Positions 62,601-64,000 of a stretch of 64,000 nucleotides of DNA are shown here, one piece after another (positions within the stretch are counted from its first letter, which is position 1; each line of letters opens with the position of its first letter). A model generated the notes under the pieces. The model worked only from the letters and a program-made list of their open reading frames with translations, ran no database searches and was not told the DNA's origin. Position numbers and translations under genes: made by a program. This stretch comes from Siderastrea siderea (Eukaryota; Cnidaria; Anthozoa; Scleractinia; Rhizangiidae). The stretch lies in assembly GCA_964030785.1 (NCBI GenBank), contig OZ034967.1:45568033-45632032 (forward strand), written 5' to 3'.

Positions 62601-64000
62601 ATGTGATCCTGTTTTTGTGGTTTTGTCTTGTGTTCACACACTGTGACTGAGCAACTTGACGGTAACAGTTCTGTTGGTTAGTTTCTCATACAAAATTCAA
62701 GACTATTGTTGTTTGTGCACGGTCAAGGCTAAAAGCGGTAACAAGAACATAAAACAAAGGACTGAGCTGAGCTTCACAACCAGTTTCATTTATTACCTGT
62801 GGTATGTGAAAGTAAAACGCACTTGGCTAAACCTTAACACTCTAAACGTAACCTTCCAATACGTTGGTACATTTGCCTTTATGTTTGTTTACTGATCTTT
62901 TAACCACAGCATCGTGAGAAAGATCCCAAAGCTTCAAAAAAGTCAAAAGGAGCTTCTGGAAGAGTGGAAAGACAGTTCTGCTCGGTTTGACAAAGCTCTG
63001 AGAAAAACTGAAGATAAACTCAAGGAACAAGAAGCCATTGGTAGAGAAGTAAGTCGAGCTTAGTTGTGTGCAATACTTGCTGCTAGTGTTTTTCTGTTAC
63101 TTTTTGTGTTCTTACTTTGTTTCATTACTATTGTTATGTTGTTGCTGTTTTTGTTCAAGGGATTACTCGTTTCTTTAAACTGCGGTGCTGCGTCATTGGG
63201 AGAATGGAACTCTTAAATGCAACGTCAACTGACTCGATAAGGAGATTTAAAACCCAATAAAACCGATGTTTCGAGCACGTAAGCCCTTGATCAGAGCGAA
63301 TCAAGGGATTCTGGGTTTTGTGTAGTGTTAGTGGAGACTTGGTGCATGGTAGCGTGAACACTATGAATAGATTATGGTGGATGACTTAATTTTGACATTT
63401 GCTTTTCACATCCCCTCACAGATTGGCTACGAAAAGTGGTCGCCACAGAGTAGATCGCCCGATCTGACAAGACGACCAGGAGAAAATAACAACAAATGGA
63501 AGCCGACGGTTGACGAGTCTAATGCCAGGCTCAAGAGGTAAAGAAATTCACTGAATTAGTGTAGTAAGACATGTTATGGGAAGATATCAAAGAGTAAGGA
63601 TTACGTTTTTGTATTTTGTATGCTAAGATTGCGCCTCTTGTTTTTTGTTTATTTGTTTTTTTGCGCGCGTGTGTGTGTGTGTGTGTGAAGACACCAAACC
63701 CTGACGGTTCCCTTTCCCTCTTACTTCCCAGTACGATGGGGTCCGTAGTTAGCGTTTGTGAACTTTTAGCTTGGTTTACTCTCATTCGAATAGAATTCAT
63801 CAAAAACCACTGTCTTGTTACAGTGTCTGTTCATAATAAAAATCGAGCTTTTCATGTCTAAAATTTCATCAATAATATTTGCTATTCAGGGTAAGAGAAA
63901 AGCTTCAAGACATTCAGAGGGAGAAGAAAAATCGAAAATGGACGATACTTGAAGCCTTGAAAGATGTGATGCACTCAATCACCTCCAGATTCCGTGGCGA
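5261..64000 (+). CDS. Giant CH-domain/spectrin-repeat actin-binding cytolinker (dystrophin/nesprin-like), 58 exons, 3' end outside window
   Basis: The hand-built model joins 58 exons, all with GT donors and AG acceptors, in one frame of about 3,210 codons. The individual exons are listed in the following entries. Two CH domains at about residues 28-260 should bind F-actin. They are followed by 21 recognisable spectrin repeats, an acidic hinge at about 488-560, and a charged single-helix segment at about 2590-2815. Proteins of this build are cytoplasmic rods linking actin to a membrane or the nuclear envelope. CH2 and the first repeat look most like dystrophin/utrophin. CH1 mixes nesprin-like (LAxxxPP) and plakin-like (REKGRMR) signatures. 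No plakin domain follows CH2. The membrane-end domains that would decide the family (WW/ZZ or KASH) lie beyond 64000. The exon model is strong; the family name is tentative. Confidence 0.88.
6495..10521 (+). CDS. Exons 2-5: first calponin-homology domain (CH1)
   Basis: Exons are 6495-6556, 6810-6905, 7374-7451 and 10429-10521. The product, at about residues 27-135, has the classic type-1 CH order: KKTFRKWIN at helix A, then [17 protein letters not shown], the basic [14 protein letters not shown] segment, and a final helix with DIVDG, LGLVW and ILRFQ. These CH1 elements make the main F-actin contacts in dystrophin, spectrin, nesprin and plakins. The PP after the first helix recalls nesprin, while REKGRMR recalls plakins. 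Intron 4 (7452-10428, about 3 kb) contains no gene; it has a TTTA/TTTG microsatellite at about 10323-10360 and an inverted pair of gcactatatagcaac-type segments at about 8319 and 10139. Confidence 0.92.
10838..15571 (+). CDS. Exons 6-9: second calponin-homology domain (CH2)
   Basis: Exons are 10838-10935, 11430-11513, 12283-12398 and 15459-15571. Residues about 150-260 show a type-2 CH domain: [53 protein letters not shown] and [11 protein letters not shown]. The LLDP..DVD..PDKK..MYLTSL pattern is closest, in my judgement, to dystrophin/utrophin. The tail after CH2 is short and basic (GGRKRRK). Dystrophin's long hinge 1 is absent, and the first spectrin repeat begins almost at once. Intron 8 (12399-15458, about 3 kb) holds a hairpin repeat at 12501-12673 and otherwise AT-rich sequence with no recognisable content. 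Confidence 0.92.
12501..12673. repeat. Hairpin repeat with hammerhead-like core motifs
   Basis: Arms at about 12501-12562 and 12620-12673 are inverted copies of each other (tggatttatcaact at one end, agttgataaatcca at the other). The loop side carries gctgacgtttcgagcg and ccttcgtcagagcg. On the minus strand this reads CTGACGA, a short GGGC/GCTC stem, then GAAACGTC, which resembles hammerhead core order but with an extra A. A related copy lies near 63225-63345. It is probably a non-autonomous element related to Penelope-type or retrozyme sequences. Confidence 0.5.
15988..17866 (+). CDS. Exons 10-11: spectrin repeat 1
   Basis: Exons are 15988-16128 (141 nt) and 17685-17866 (182 nt). Helix A begins [15 protein letters not shown], placed like the first repeat of dystrophin. 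The second exon ends with the helix-C signature LHERWEKL, which has the conserved Trp. The short first half suggests a truncated A-B loop. Exon 11 is the first of 21 exons that are each 182 nt long and run from phase 0 to phase 2. Its acceptor (ctgag) follows a T-rich tract. The intron between the two exons contains a MITE at 17269-17509; the rest is unremarkable. Confidence 0.85.
17269..17509. mobile_element. MITE with GGGGCCCGTTTCTCG terminal inverted repeats
   Basis: The ends are about 40-bp inverted repeats beginning ggggcccgtttctcgaaac and ending in its complement gtttcgagaaacgggcccc. The 241-bp element has no coding capacity, so it is a non-autonomous DNA transposon. I could not settle the target-site duplication. 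As far as I recall, termini of this style are widespread in marine invertebrate genomes. Confidence 0.8.
18306..18533. mobile_element. MITE with TAA target-site duplication (Harbinger-type size)
   Basis: A 228-bp palindrome-like element begins agcggccttcacacgtc and ends gacgtgtgaaggttgct. It is flanked by TAA at 18303-18305 and TAA at 18534-18536. A 3-bp TAA/TTA duplication fits PIF/Harbinger-type elements. The interior is built from repeated gttggcaaact-type words. It ends about 36 bp upstream of exon 12, so it contributes to the region before that acceptor. Confidence 0.8.
18570..22030 (+). CDS. Exons 12-13: spectrin repeat 2
   Basis: Exons are 18570-18711 (142 nt) and 21849-22030 (182 nt). 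The first half has [11 protein letters not shown], with the helix-A Trp. The second half has the helix-C core LRTNWGEV. The 3.1-kb intron between the halves holds the Penelope-like inverted dimer (18862-21466). After exon 13 the frame continues into an acidic hinge. Intron 13 (22031-24235) contains the 248-bp tandem repeat array at its 3' end; its first 1.5 kb is AT-rich with a short direct repeat near 23355-23460. Confidence 0.85.
19067..19770 (-). pseudogene. 5'-truncated Penelope-like polyprotein, C-terminal part
   Basis: The minus strand encodes the same C-terminal half as the plus copy. It starts at SSHHEIKH just after the reverse-transcriptase core and runs through the GIY-YIG endonuclease module (VVYKIPC, then YVGETGR and KEHQRN) to an identical C-terminus. 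It has no reverse-transcriptase catalytic motifs, so it cannot move on its own. Residues upstream of SSHH in the open frame come from reading across the dimer junction and are not element protein. Confidence 0.8.
19773..21271 (+). CDS. Penelope-like reverse transcriptase with GIY-YIG endonuclease (N-terminally truncated)
   Basis: The open frame runs to the stop after 21268. From the Met at 19748 it spans 507 codons, though its first residues lie in the inverted arm. Visible reverse-transcriptase motifs are [20 protein letters not shown] (motif A, about residue 102), [12 protein letters not shown] (motif B, about 169), YVDD (motif C, about 203) and ISFLDTLV. A linker then leads to a GIY-YIG module at about 409-450 with VVYKIPC.DCC, YVGETGR and RRKEHQRN. 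The combination of this RT type with GIY-YIG defines canonical Penelope-like elements. No frameshift or stop is seen in the retained part. The missing N-terminus makes this copy probably non-autonomous. Confidence 0.85.
23534..24151. repeat. 248-bp tandem repeat, 2.5 copies, with tRNA-like core
   Basis: Unit starts are at 23534, 23782 and 24030, exactly 248 bp apart, and the third copy stops at about 24151. The first two copies carry a minus-strand tRNA-like sequence with A box (tagctcaattggttagagc), anticodon arm and B box (gggttcgagtccc). The T-arm is one base short, and position 33 is C instead of U, so this is a tRNA-derived SINE, not a working tRNA gene. Copies look identical by eye. The array ends about 84 bp before exon 14. 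Confidence 0.9.
24236..24989 (+). CDS. Exons 14-15: acidic hinge between spectrin repeats 2 and 3
   Basis: Exons are 24236-24359 and 24901-24989. The roughly 70 residues contain many Asp/Glu, Ser, Pro and Val (for example [12 protein letters not shown] and [10 protein letters not shown]) with no Trp and no heptad pattern, so this is probably a flexible, disordered hinge like those that interrupt the dystrophin rod. The exons do not follow the A/B size rule of the spectrin repeats, which supports a distinct segment. The YLIDLDDSS stretch could be a short binding motif, but I recognise no partner. Confidence 0.8.
25333..26232 (+). CDS. Exons 16-17: spectrin repeat 3
   Basis: Exons are 25333-25498 (166 nt) and 26051-26232 (182 nt). 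Helix A lacks the usual Trp, with IMDVL at that place. Helix C has LQEHYDEL, with Tyr replacing Trp. The 182-nt form of exon 17 uses a weak donor (gtttgt). A stronger in-frame, same-phase donor (ccag/gtagga) lies 39 nt downstream at 26271 and would add 13 hydrophobic and Ser-rich residues. The intron after it (to 27253) shows nothing recognisable. Confidence 0.8.
27254..28325 (+). CDS. Exons 18-19: spectrin repeat 4
   Basis: Exons are 27254-27428 (175 nt) and 28144-28325 (182 nt). Helix A shows [16 protein letters not shown] with the conserved Trp, followed by a charged A-B part ([16 protein letters not shown]). Helix C has FEDRYEEL with Tyr in place of Trp. The internal intron carries a minus-strand LINE-tail fragment at about 27443-27600. 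The following intron (28326-29983) carries a hexamer minisatellite and, near its end, a hairpin resembling the Penelope-like termini. Confidence 0.88.
27443..27600 (-). mobile_element. LINE 3'-tail fragment
   Basis: Beginning with repeated tttaagtttattcaa words, this resembles the complement of a CR1/L2-type 3' end, which usually finishes in short tandem repeats. A second copy of the same family, with tagttagtttattcac at its start and a shared nnnccgcannnagca(g/a)a(a/g)gc(t/c)aat core, lies at 43174-43345. No coding part is retained. Confidence 0.5.
28411..28660. repeat. Degenerate GCATAG hexamer minisatellite
   Basis: About 250 bp is built from imperfect gcatag, gcataa and gcatgc words. It lies inside intron 19, has no coding role, and its alternating pattern produces artificial open frames on both strands. 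Confidence 0.85.
29800..29912. repeat. Hairpin repeat resembling Penelope-like element termini
   Basis: A palindrome-like 110 bp has arms ggttaaataact / gaattatttaacc and an inner stem gggctacctatc / gataggtagccc. The outer words (ttctatggttaaat, ttataagctttgggct) parallel the termini of the Penelope-like dimer at 18880-18915 (ttctctggttaaa, tataagctttcggct). It is probably a solo terminal repeat or related non-autonomous element. It ends about 70 bp before exon 20. Confidence 0.6.
29984..31156 (+). CDS. Exons 20-21: spectrin repeat 5
   Basis: Exons are 29984-30161 (178 nt) and 30975-31156 (182 nt). Helix A contains [19 protein letters not shown] with the Trp. The A exon ends in the motif seen through this block, [17 protein letters not shown]. 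Helix C has IGREFQVL with Phe at the Trp site. The internal intron stays open for about 140 codons after exon 20, but that run has no domain and is read-through. The intron to exon 22 holds a CAT/CGT trinucleotide microsatellite at about 31196-31316. Confidence 0.88.
31196..31316. repeat. ATC/GTC trinucleotide microsatellite
   Basis: Repeated catcat and cgtcgt words run about 120 bp in intron 21, starting 40 bp after the exon 21 donor. No coding role is seen. Confidence 0.85.
31891..32793 (+). CDS. Exons 22-23: spectrin repeat 6
   Basis: Exons are 31891-32080 (190 nt, the longest A exon of this class) and 32612-32793 (182 nt). Helix A reads [20 protein letters not shown] and is very Lys-rich. 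Helix C has IGEGFKNL with Phe at the Trp site. The donor of exon 23 is ga/gtaaggg, and the split Glu codon is completed by exon 24. The introns show only a poly-G run near 32911-32922. Confidence 0.88.
33554..34556 (+). CDS. Exons 24-25: spectrin repeat 7
   Basis: Exons are 33554-33734 (181 nt) and 34375-34556 (182 nt). Helix A reads [21 protein letters not shown] and the A exon ends [12 protein letters not shown]. Both are close to repeat 9, so these look like recent duplicates. Helix C is VEYDLAKM with Leu at the Trp site, and the B exon contains the block-specific [12 protein letters not shown]. The internal intron has gatgac-type low-complexity sequence at about 33820-33930. Confidence 0.88.
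34674..34984. repeat. CAGT tetranucleotide array with CAAC variants
   Basis: An imperfect (cagt)n array of about 310 bp, broken by caaccag and cgagcca words, lies in intron 25. The higher-order spacing of the variants suggests segmental duplication inside the array. It has no coding role. Confidence 0.9.
35185..36784 (+). CDS. Exons 26-27: spectrin repeat 8
   Basis: Exons are 35185-35365 (181 nt) and 36603-36784 (182 nt). Helix A reads [15 protein letters not shown] and the A exon ends [12 protein letters not shown]. Helix C is LAKALKDL with Leu at the Trp site. The 1.2-kb internal intron holds a dispersed repeat at about 35815-36010 (aaattctccttac near the start, aaagggtta at the end) that recurs near 53700-53883. 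The following intron holds a perfect-looking hairpin at 36871-36946. Confidence 0.88.
35815..36010. repeat. Dispersed intronic repeat (aaattctcc / aaagggtta family)
   Basis: It begins near aaattctccttactg and ends aaagggttaa. Segments with the same start and end words occur at about 53700-53883, and a related aacaaattctccc segment at about 56285-56372. The family is unknown to me; the copies are diverged and non-coding. Confidence 0.45.
36871..36946. repeat. Hairpin with paired E2F-like sites
   Basis: The inverted arms gctttttggcgcgggaaag and its near complement ctttcgcgccgccaaaaagc flank a loop of about 12 bases. Each arm contains a TTTSGCGCS-type word, the E2F/DP binding consensus. The hairpin is most simply a small palindromic repeat; a regulatory role is speculation. 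Confidence 0.5.
37636..38543 (+). CDS. Exons 28-29: spectrin repeat 9
   Basis: Exons are 37636-37816 (181 nt) and 38362-38543 (182 nt). Helix A reads [21 protein letters not shown], nearly the same as repeat 7. The A exon ends [12 protein letters not shown]. The B exon has [12 protein letters not shown] and helix C LEEDLAKL, paralleling repeats 7 and 10. The introns on either side show only a poly-G run near 38230. Confidence 0.88.
39294..42045 (+). CDS. Exons 30-31: spectrin repeat 10 (intron carries a LINE)
   Basis: Exons are 39294-39477 (184 nt) and 41864-42045 (182 nt). Helix A reads [22 protein letters not shown] and the A exon ends [11 protein letters not shown]. The B exon has [12 protein letters not shown] and helix C LEEDLSRL, and it is the last repeat of the Trp-less block. 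A CR1/L2-like LINE fills the intron between the halves. Because the frame stays open from exon 30 through the intron into the LINE, the donor (aaa/gtaaga) at 39478 decides whether a spectrin repeat or a chimeric read-through product is made. Confidence 0.88.
39513..41390 (+). mobile_element. 5'-truncated CR1/L2-like LINE
   Basis: The open frame runs to the stop at 41197-41199 and encodes a LINE reverse transcriptase: [33 protein letters not shown] (motif A), [14 protein letters not shown] (motif B), FADDTQLY (motif C) and a C-terminal region with HWLPVKYRI. The N-terminal endonuclease is missing. The 3' end is taaagttaaagttaaagtt, the tandem tail usual for the CR1/L2 group. A gtttgtttgttt run marks the 5' junction. 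It is intact in frame as far as it goes but cannot move alone. Confidence 0.88.
41498..41657. repeat. ATTT and AAT microsatellites downstream of the LINE
   Basis: A (attt)n run at about 41510-41578 and an (aat)n run at about 41626-41657 lie in the intron between exons 30 and 31. Such tails may derive from the ends of retroelements. Confidence 0.8.
42477..43589 (+). CDS. Exons 32-33: spectrin repeat 11
   Basis: Exons are 42477-42645 (169 nt) and 43408-43589 (182 nt). Helix A reads [15 protein letters not shown]. Helix C is LDERWKAV; the conserved Trp returns here and is kept in all later repeats. The internal intron carries a minus-strand LINE-tail fragment (43174-43345). The following 1-kb intron carries a MITE-like inverted repeat at 44350-44535. 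Confidence 0.88.
43174..43345 (-). mobile_element. LINE 3'-tail fragment
   Basis: It begins with gttagtttattcaca and shares the ctcccgcaaatagcagaagccaat-type core with the fragment at 27443-27600. It is non-coding and oriented opposite to the gene. Confidence 0.5.
44350..44535. mobile_element. MITE-like inverted repeat
   Basis: The ends cgatcaaacatttttgtcca and the complement-type ggacgaacatgtttgatcg lie about 185 bp apart, with further inverted gtgttggacga words inside. There is no coding capacity. It ends about 50 bp upstream of exon 34. Confidence 0.7.
44588..45828 (+). CDS. Exons 34-35: spectrin repeat 12
   Basis: Exons are 44588-44762 (175 nt) and 45647-45828 (182 nt). Helix A reads [19 protein letters not shown] with two Trp at spectrin spacing. 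Helix C is LHDDWNRL. From here on the A exons are mostly 175 nt and end in the classic ...ETVKRQ/E style. The internal intron holds a hairpin repeat (45017-45147) and two tRNA-derived SINE pieces (45199-45290 and 45481-45551). Confidence 0.9.
45017..45147. mobile_element. MITE-like hairpin element
   Basis: Inverted ends aaaacaatag / ctattgttta and inner arms tgtgataggttccc / gggcaacctatcaca span about 131 bp. It is non-coding. Confidence 0.65.
45199..45551 (+). repeat. Two tRNA-derived SINE fragments
   Basis: At about 45199-45290 and 45481-45551 the sequence shows gatcagtggttggagc and tagctcagtggttacag as A-box-like words, followed by gggctcgattccc and gggtccgattctt as B-box-like words. Both begin with the related gtctccc lead, so they are likely the same SINE family. 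Neither can fold as a full tRNA. Confidence 0.6.
46054..46132. repeat. Two-copy 40-bp tandem duplication
   Basis: The unit starting atgtgttttttt and ending gtacagtcaa occurs at 46054-46093 and 46094-46132 with only a length change in its T run. It lies in intron 35. Confidence 0.85.
46376..47689 (+). CDS. Exons 36-37: spectrin repeat 13
   Basis: Exons are 46376-46550 (175 nt) and 47508-47689 (182 nt). Helix A reads [19 protein letters not shown], and the A exon ends [13 protein letters not shown]. Helix C is LSHRWENL. The acceptor tttcag/tgtcc at 46376 is chosen because the nearby ccag/gtatt would break frame. The intron between the halves is packed with repeats: the roughly 105-bp minisatellite family (46680-46876 and 47292-47420) interrupted by a MITE (46877-47291). 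Confidence 0.9.
46680..47420. repeat. Copies of the 105-bp minisatellite, split by a MITE
   Basis: Words such as ccaccttgtacagtataata, agtactgctc and tgaatg.tcacac repeat at 46690-46876 and again at 47292-47420, matching the array at 56880-57246. The family therefore occurs in two introns of this gene about 10 kb apart. Confidence 0.7.
46877..47291. mobile_element. MITE with GGGGGTTACTC-type ends
   Basis: The left end (gggttactc, then tataccgagagactccgccc) and right end (gggcggagcctccccgtata, then gtacaccc) are diverged inverted repeats of about 50 bp. It sits inside a minisatellite copy, so it arrived after that array. No coding capacity is seen. Confidence 0.65.
48173..49131 (+). CDS. Exons 38-39: spectrin repeat 14
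   Basis: Exons are 48173-48347 (175 nt) and 48950-49131 (182 nt). Helix A reads [19 protein letters not shown]. Helix C is CNDKWNEL. The surrounding introns are AT-rich with nothing recognisable, except a tRNA-like fragment at 49402-49455 in intron 39. Confidence 0.9.
49402..49455 (+). repeat. tRNA-like fragment
   Basis: The word cttgtagctcagtcggt resembles a tRNA A box. No matching B box or complete cloverleaf follows, so it is a decayed SINE or tRNA pseudogene piece. Confidence 0.4.
49593..50814 (+). CDS. Exons 40-41: spectrin repeat 15
   Basis: Exons are 49593-49770 (178 nt) and 50633-50814 (182 nt). Helix A reads [20 protein letters not shown]. The A exon ends [14 protein letters not shown]. 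Helix C is LTARWDRV. The internal intron (49771-50632) shows no recognisable element beyond gtttgttt runs near 50155. Confidence 0.9.
51195..51290 (-). repeat. tRNA-derived SINE fragment
   Basis: On the minus strand a B-box-like gggttcgaatcccc is preceded by an anticodon-arm-like ctgcaaggcgggagg. It lies in intron 41, about 50 bp before exon 42, and does not form a complete tRNA. Confidence 0.5.
51343..52626 (+). CDS. Exons 42-43: spectrin repeat 16
   Basis: Exons are 51343-51517 (175 nt) and 52445-52626 (182 nt). Helix A reads [20 protein letters not shown] and the A exon ends [13 protein letters not shown]. Helix C is DRLERWARV. The exon 43 donor (aa/gtaatt) and the last 29 coding bases are duplicated 171 bp downstream. 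The internal intron contains an inverted cgctgtgaagat pair near 51748 and 52060, and otherwise nothing I recognise. Confidence 0.88.
52598..52911. repeat. 171-bp tandem duplication spanning the exon 43 donor
   Basis: Copy 1 begins gtcgacaagacaaataacc at 52598 inside exon 43; copy 2 begins with the same word at 52769. The duplicated part includes the end of the exon and its gtaatt donor. The copies have drifted (for example ggcggact versus cgcggact near their ends), so the event is not brand new. Confidence 0.85.
53511..54785 (+). CDS. Exons 44-45: spectrin repeat 17
   Basis: Exons are 53511-53676 (166 nt) and 54604-54785 (182 nt). Helix A reads [20 protein letters not shown]. Helix C is LSKRWNKV. 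The internal intron holds a dispersed aaattctcc/aaagggtta repeat (about 53700-53883) and a MITE (54100-54380). Confidence 0.9.
54100..54380. mobile_element. MITE with TTA target-site duplication
   Basis: The ends ggcttggtacccactagcga and tcgctagtgggtaccaagcc are perfect inverted repeats. TTA flanks both sides (54097-54099 and 54381-54383), fitting PIF/Harbinger-type insertion. The interior is rich in cataatca-type words, and a related piece (aacataaccataagggct) follows at about 54530. Confidence 0.85.
55108..55934 (+). CDS. Exons 46-47: spectrin repeat 18
   Basis: Exons are 55108-55282 (175 nt) and 55753-55934 (182 nt). Helix A reads [20 protein letters not shown]. Helix C is IEQWKELL. The internal intron has a short gctcagtaaat repeat at about 55645-55705; nothing else is recognised. 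Confidence 0.9.
56691..57479 (+). CDS. Exons 48-49: spectrin repeat 19
   Basis: Exons are 56691-56865 (175 nt) and 57298-57479 (182 nt). Helix A reads [20 protein letters not shown], with two Trp. Helix C is LHERWSNL. Almost the whole internal intron is the roughly 105-bp minisatellite. This is the last repeat before the charged helix exon. Confidence 0.9.
56880..57246. repeat. About 105-bp minisatellite, three to four copies
   Basis: The unit start acagactcaaaagtta occurs at 57051 and 57157 (106 bp apart), with variant starts at 56952 and 57238. Each unit carries ccttgtacagcataa, cagcaccacag, tactgctcaatag and gaatggtcaca words. It occupies nearly all of intron 48, and related copies lie at 46680-47420. 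Confidence 0.85.
58135..58810 (+). CDS. Exon 50: 225-residue charged single-alpha-helix (ER/K) segment
   Basis: One 676-nt exon codes almost only for Glu, Arg and Lys, with some Leu, Ala, Gln and Asp, in repeated blocks such as [16 protein letters not shown]. It has no proline and a single Trp. The i to i+4 alternation of acidic and basic residues with few hydrophobic positions predicts a stable single alpha helix, about 33 nm long if fully helical at 0.15 nm per residue, not a spectrin fold. It starts in phase 2 and ends in phase 0 like an A exon. Similar ER/K helices occur in caldesmon and some myosins. Its partner is unknown. Confidence 0.88.
59087..60389 (+). CDS. Exons 51-53: spectrin repeat 20, with an extra intron
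   Basis: Exons are 59087-59280 (194 nt), 59808-59895 (88 nt) and 60208-60389 (182 nt). Exon 51 starts with about 35 residues of Val/Asp/Glu-rich linker ([17 protein letters not shown]) before helix A ([21 protein letters not shown]). An intron splits helix A between Asp and Trp, in phase 2, which no other repeat here shows. Helix C is LRVRWRSL. The introns have no recognised content. Confidence 0.87.
61189..62334 (+). CDS. Exons 54-55: spectrin repeat 21
   Basis: Exons are 61189-61363 (175 nt) and 62153-62334 (182 nt). Helix A is in [16 protein letters not shown]. The A exon ends [13 protein letters not shown]. Helix C is CEQKWDDL. The intron before it (60390-61188) contains no gene. The internal intron carries a decayed copy of the start of exon 55 at about 62003-62036. 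Confidence 0.9.
62910..63537 (+). CDS. Exons 56-57: short helix plus proline-containing linker
   Basis: Exons are 62910-63048 (139 nt) and 63422-63537 (116 nt). Exon 56 has a helix-A-like [20 protein letters not shown]. It is not followed by a 182-nt B exon. Exon 57 codes for 38 residues with SPQSRSPDL and [12 protein letters not shown], polar and proline-containing, so it is probably a second hinge. This is a half repeat or a repeat with its second part replaced. Confidence 0.82.
63225..63345. repeat. Diverged copy of the 12501-12673 repeat family
   Basis: The words cgatgtttcgagcacgtaag and cccttgatcagagcgaatc parallel ctgacgtttcgagcgttag and cccttcgtcagagcgaatc at about 12562-12600. The hammerhead-like core is more damaged here. 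Confidence 0.5.
63666..63689. repeat. GT dinucleotide run
   Basis: A short gcgcgc followed by (gt)n run lies in intron 57. Confidence 0.9.
63890..64000 (+). CDS. Exon 58 (partial): start of the next repeat
   Basis: It opens at cag/ggtaag and reads [21 protein letters not shown], with the helix-A Trp, so it looks like the A half of another spectrin repeat. It is cut by the window edge, so the gene certainly continues. Confidence 0.8.

Noticed and set aside
5261..64000. Assignment to dystonin/MACF1 (spectraplakin)
   Set aside because: No plakin domain follows CH2; spectrin repeats start almost directly, and CH2 looks more like dystrophin.

Overview
This is animal nuclear DNA, not bacterial. 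One gene on the plus strand is cut by many phase-consistent GT-AG introns. The introns hold metazoan-type repeats: a Penelope-like element, a CR1/L2-like LINE, MITEs, tRNA-derived repeats and minisatellites. The repeat mix and intron sizes suggest a cnidarian, probably a coral. That is an inference from repeat style and is not proven here.

Layout. Positions 1-5260 are 5' flank with no convincing gene. From the ATG at 5261 to the window edge at 64000, I could assemble 58 consecutive coding exons by hand. They use ordinary splice sites and keep one open frame through about 3,210 codons, and the gene continues past the window. The order is: two calponin-homology (CH) domains forming an actin-binding module (exons 2-9, 6495-15571); two spectrin repeats (15988-22030); an acidic hinge (24236-24989); seventeen more spectrin repeats (25333-57479); a 225-residue charged exon expected to form a long single alpha helix (58135-58810); two further spectrin repeats (59087-62334); a helix plus proline-containing linker (62910-63537); and the start of the next repeat (63890-64000).

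The protein is a giant actin-binding, spectrin-repeat cytolinker. Its CH domains mix features of dystrophin/utrophin and nesprin, so I name it only at that level. There is no plakin domain after CH2, which argues against dystonin/MACF1. The exon design is strikingly regular. Each repeat is an A exon (mostly 166-190 nt, starting in phase 2 and ending in phase 0) followed by a B exon of exactly 182 nt, seen 21 times. Eight adjacent repeats (exons 17-31) lack the usual helix-C tryptophan, and some are close copies of each other, which points to lineage-specific tandem expansion.

Mobile DNA lies in the introns. A Penelope-like element (reverse transcriptase plus GIY-YIG) sits in intron 12 as an inverted dimer with almost identical arms. 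A 5'-truncated LINE sits about 35 bp beyond the splice donor of exon 30 and is open in the same frame as that exon. Several MITEs, a 248-bp tandem repeat carrying a tRNA-like sequence, and a roughly 105-bp minisatellite family shared by two introns fill much of the rest.
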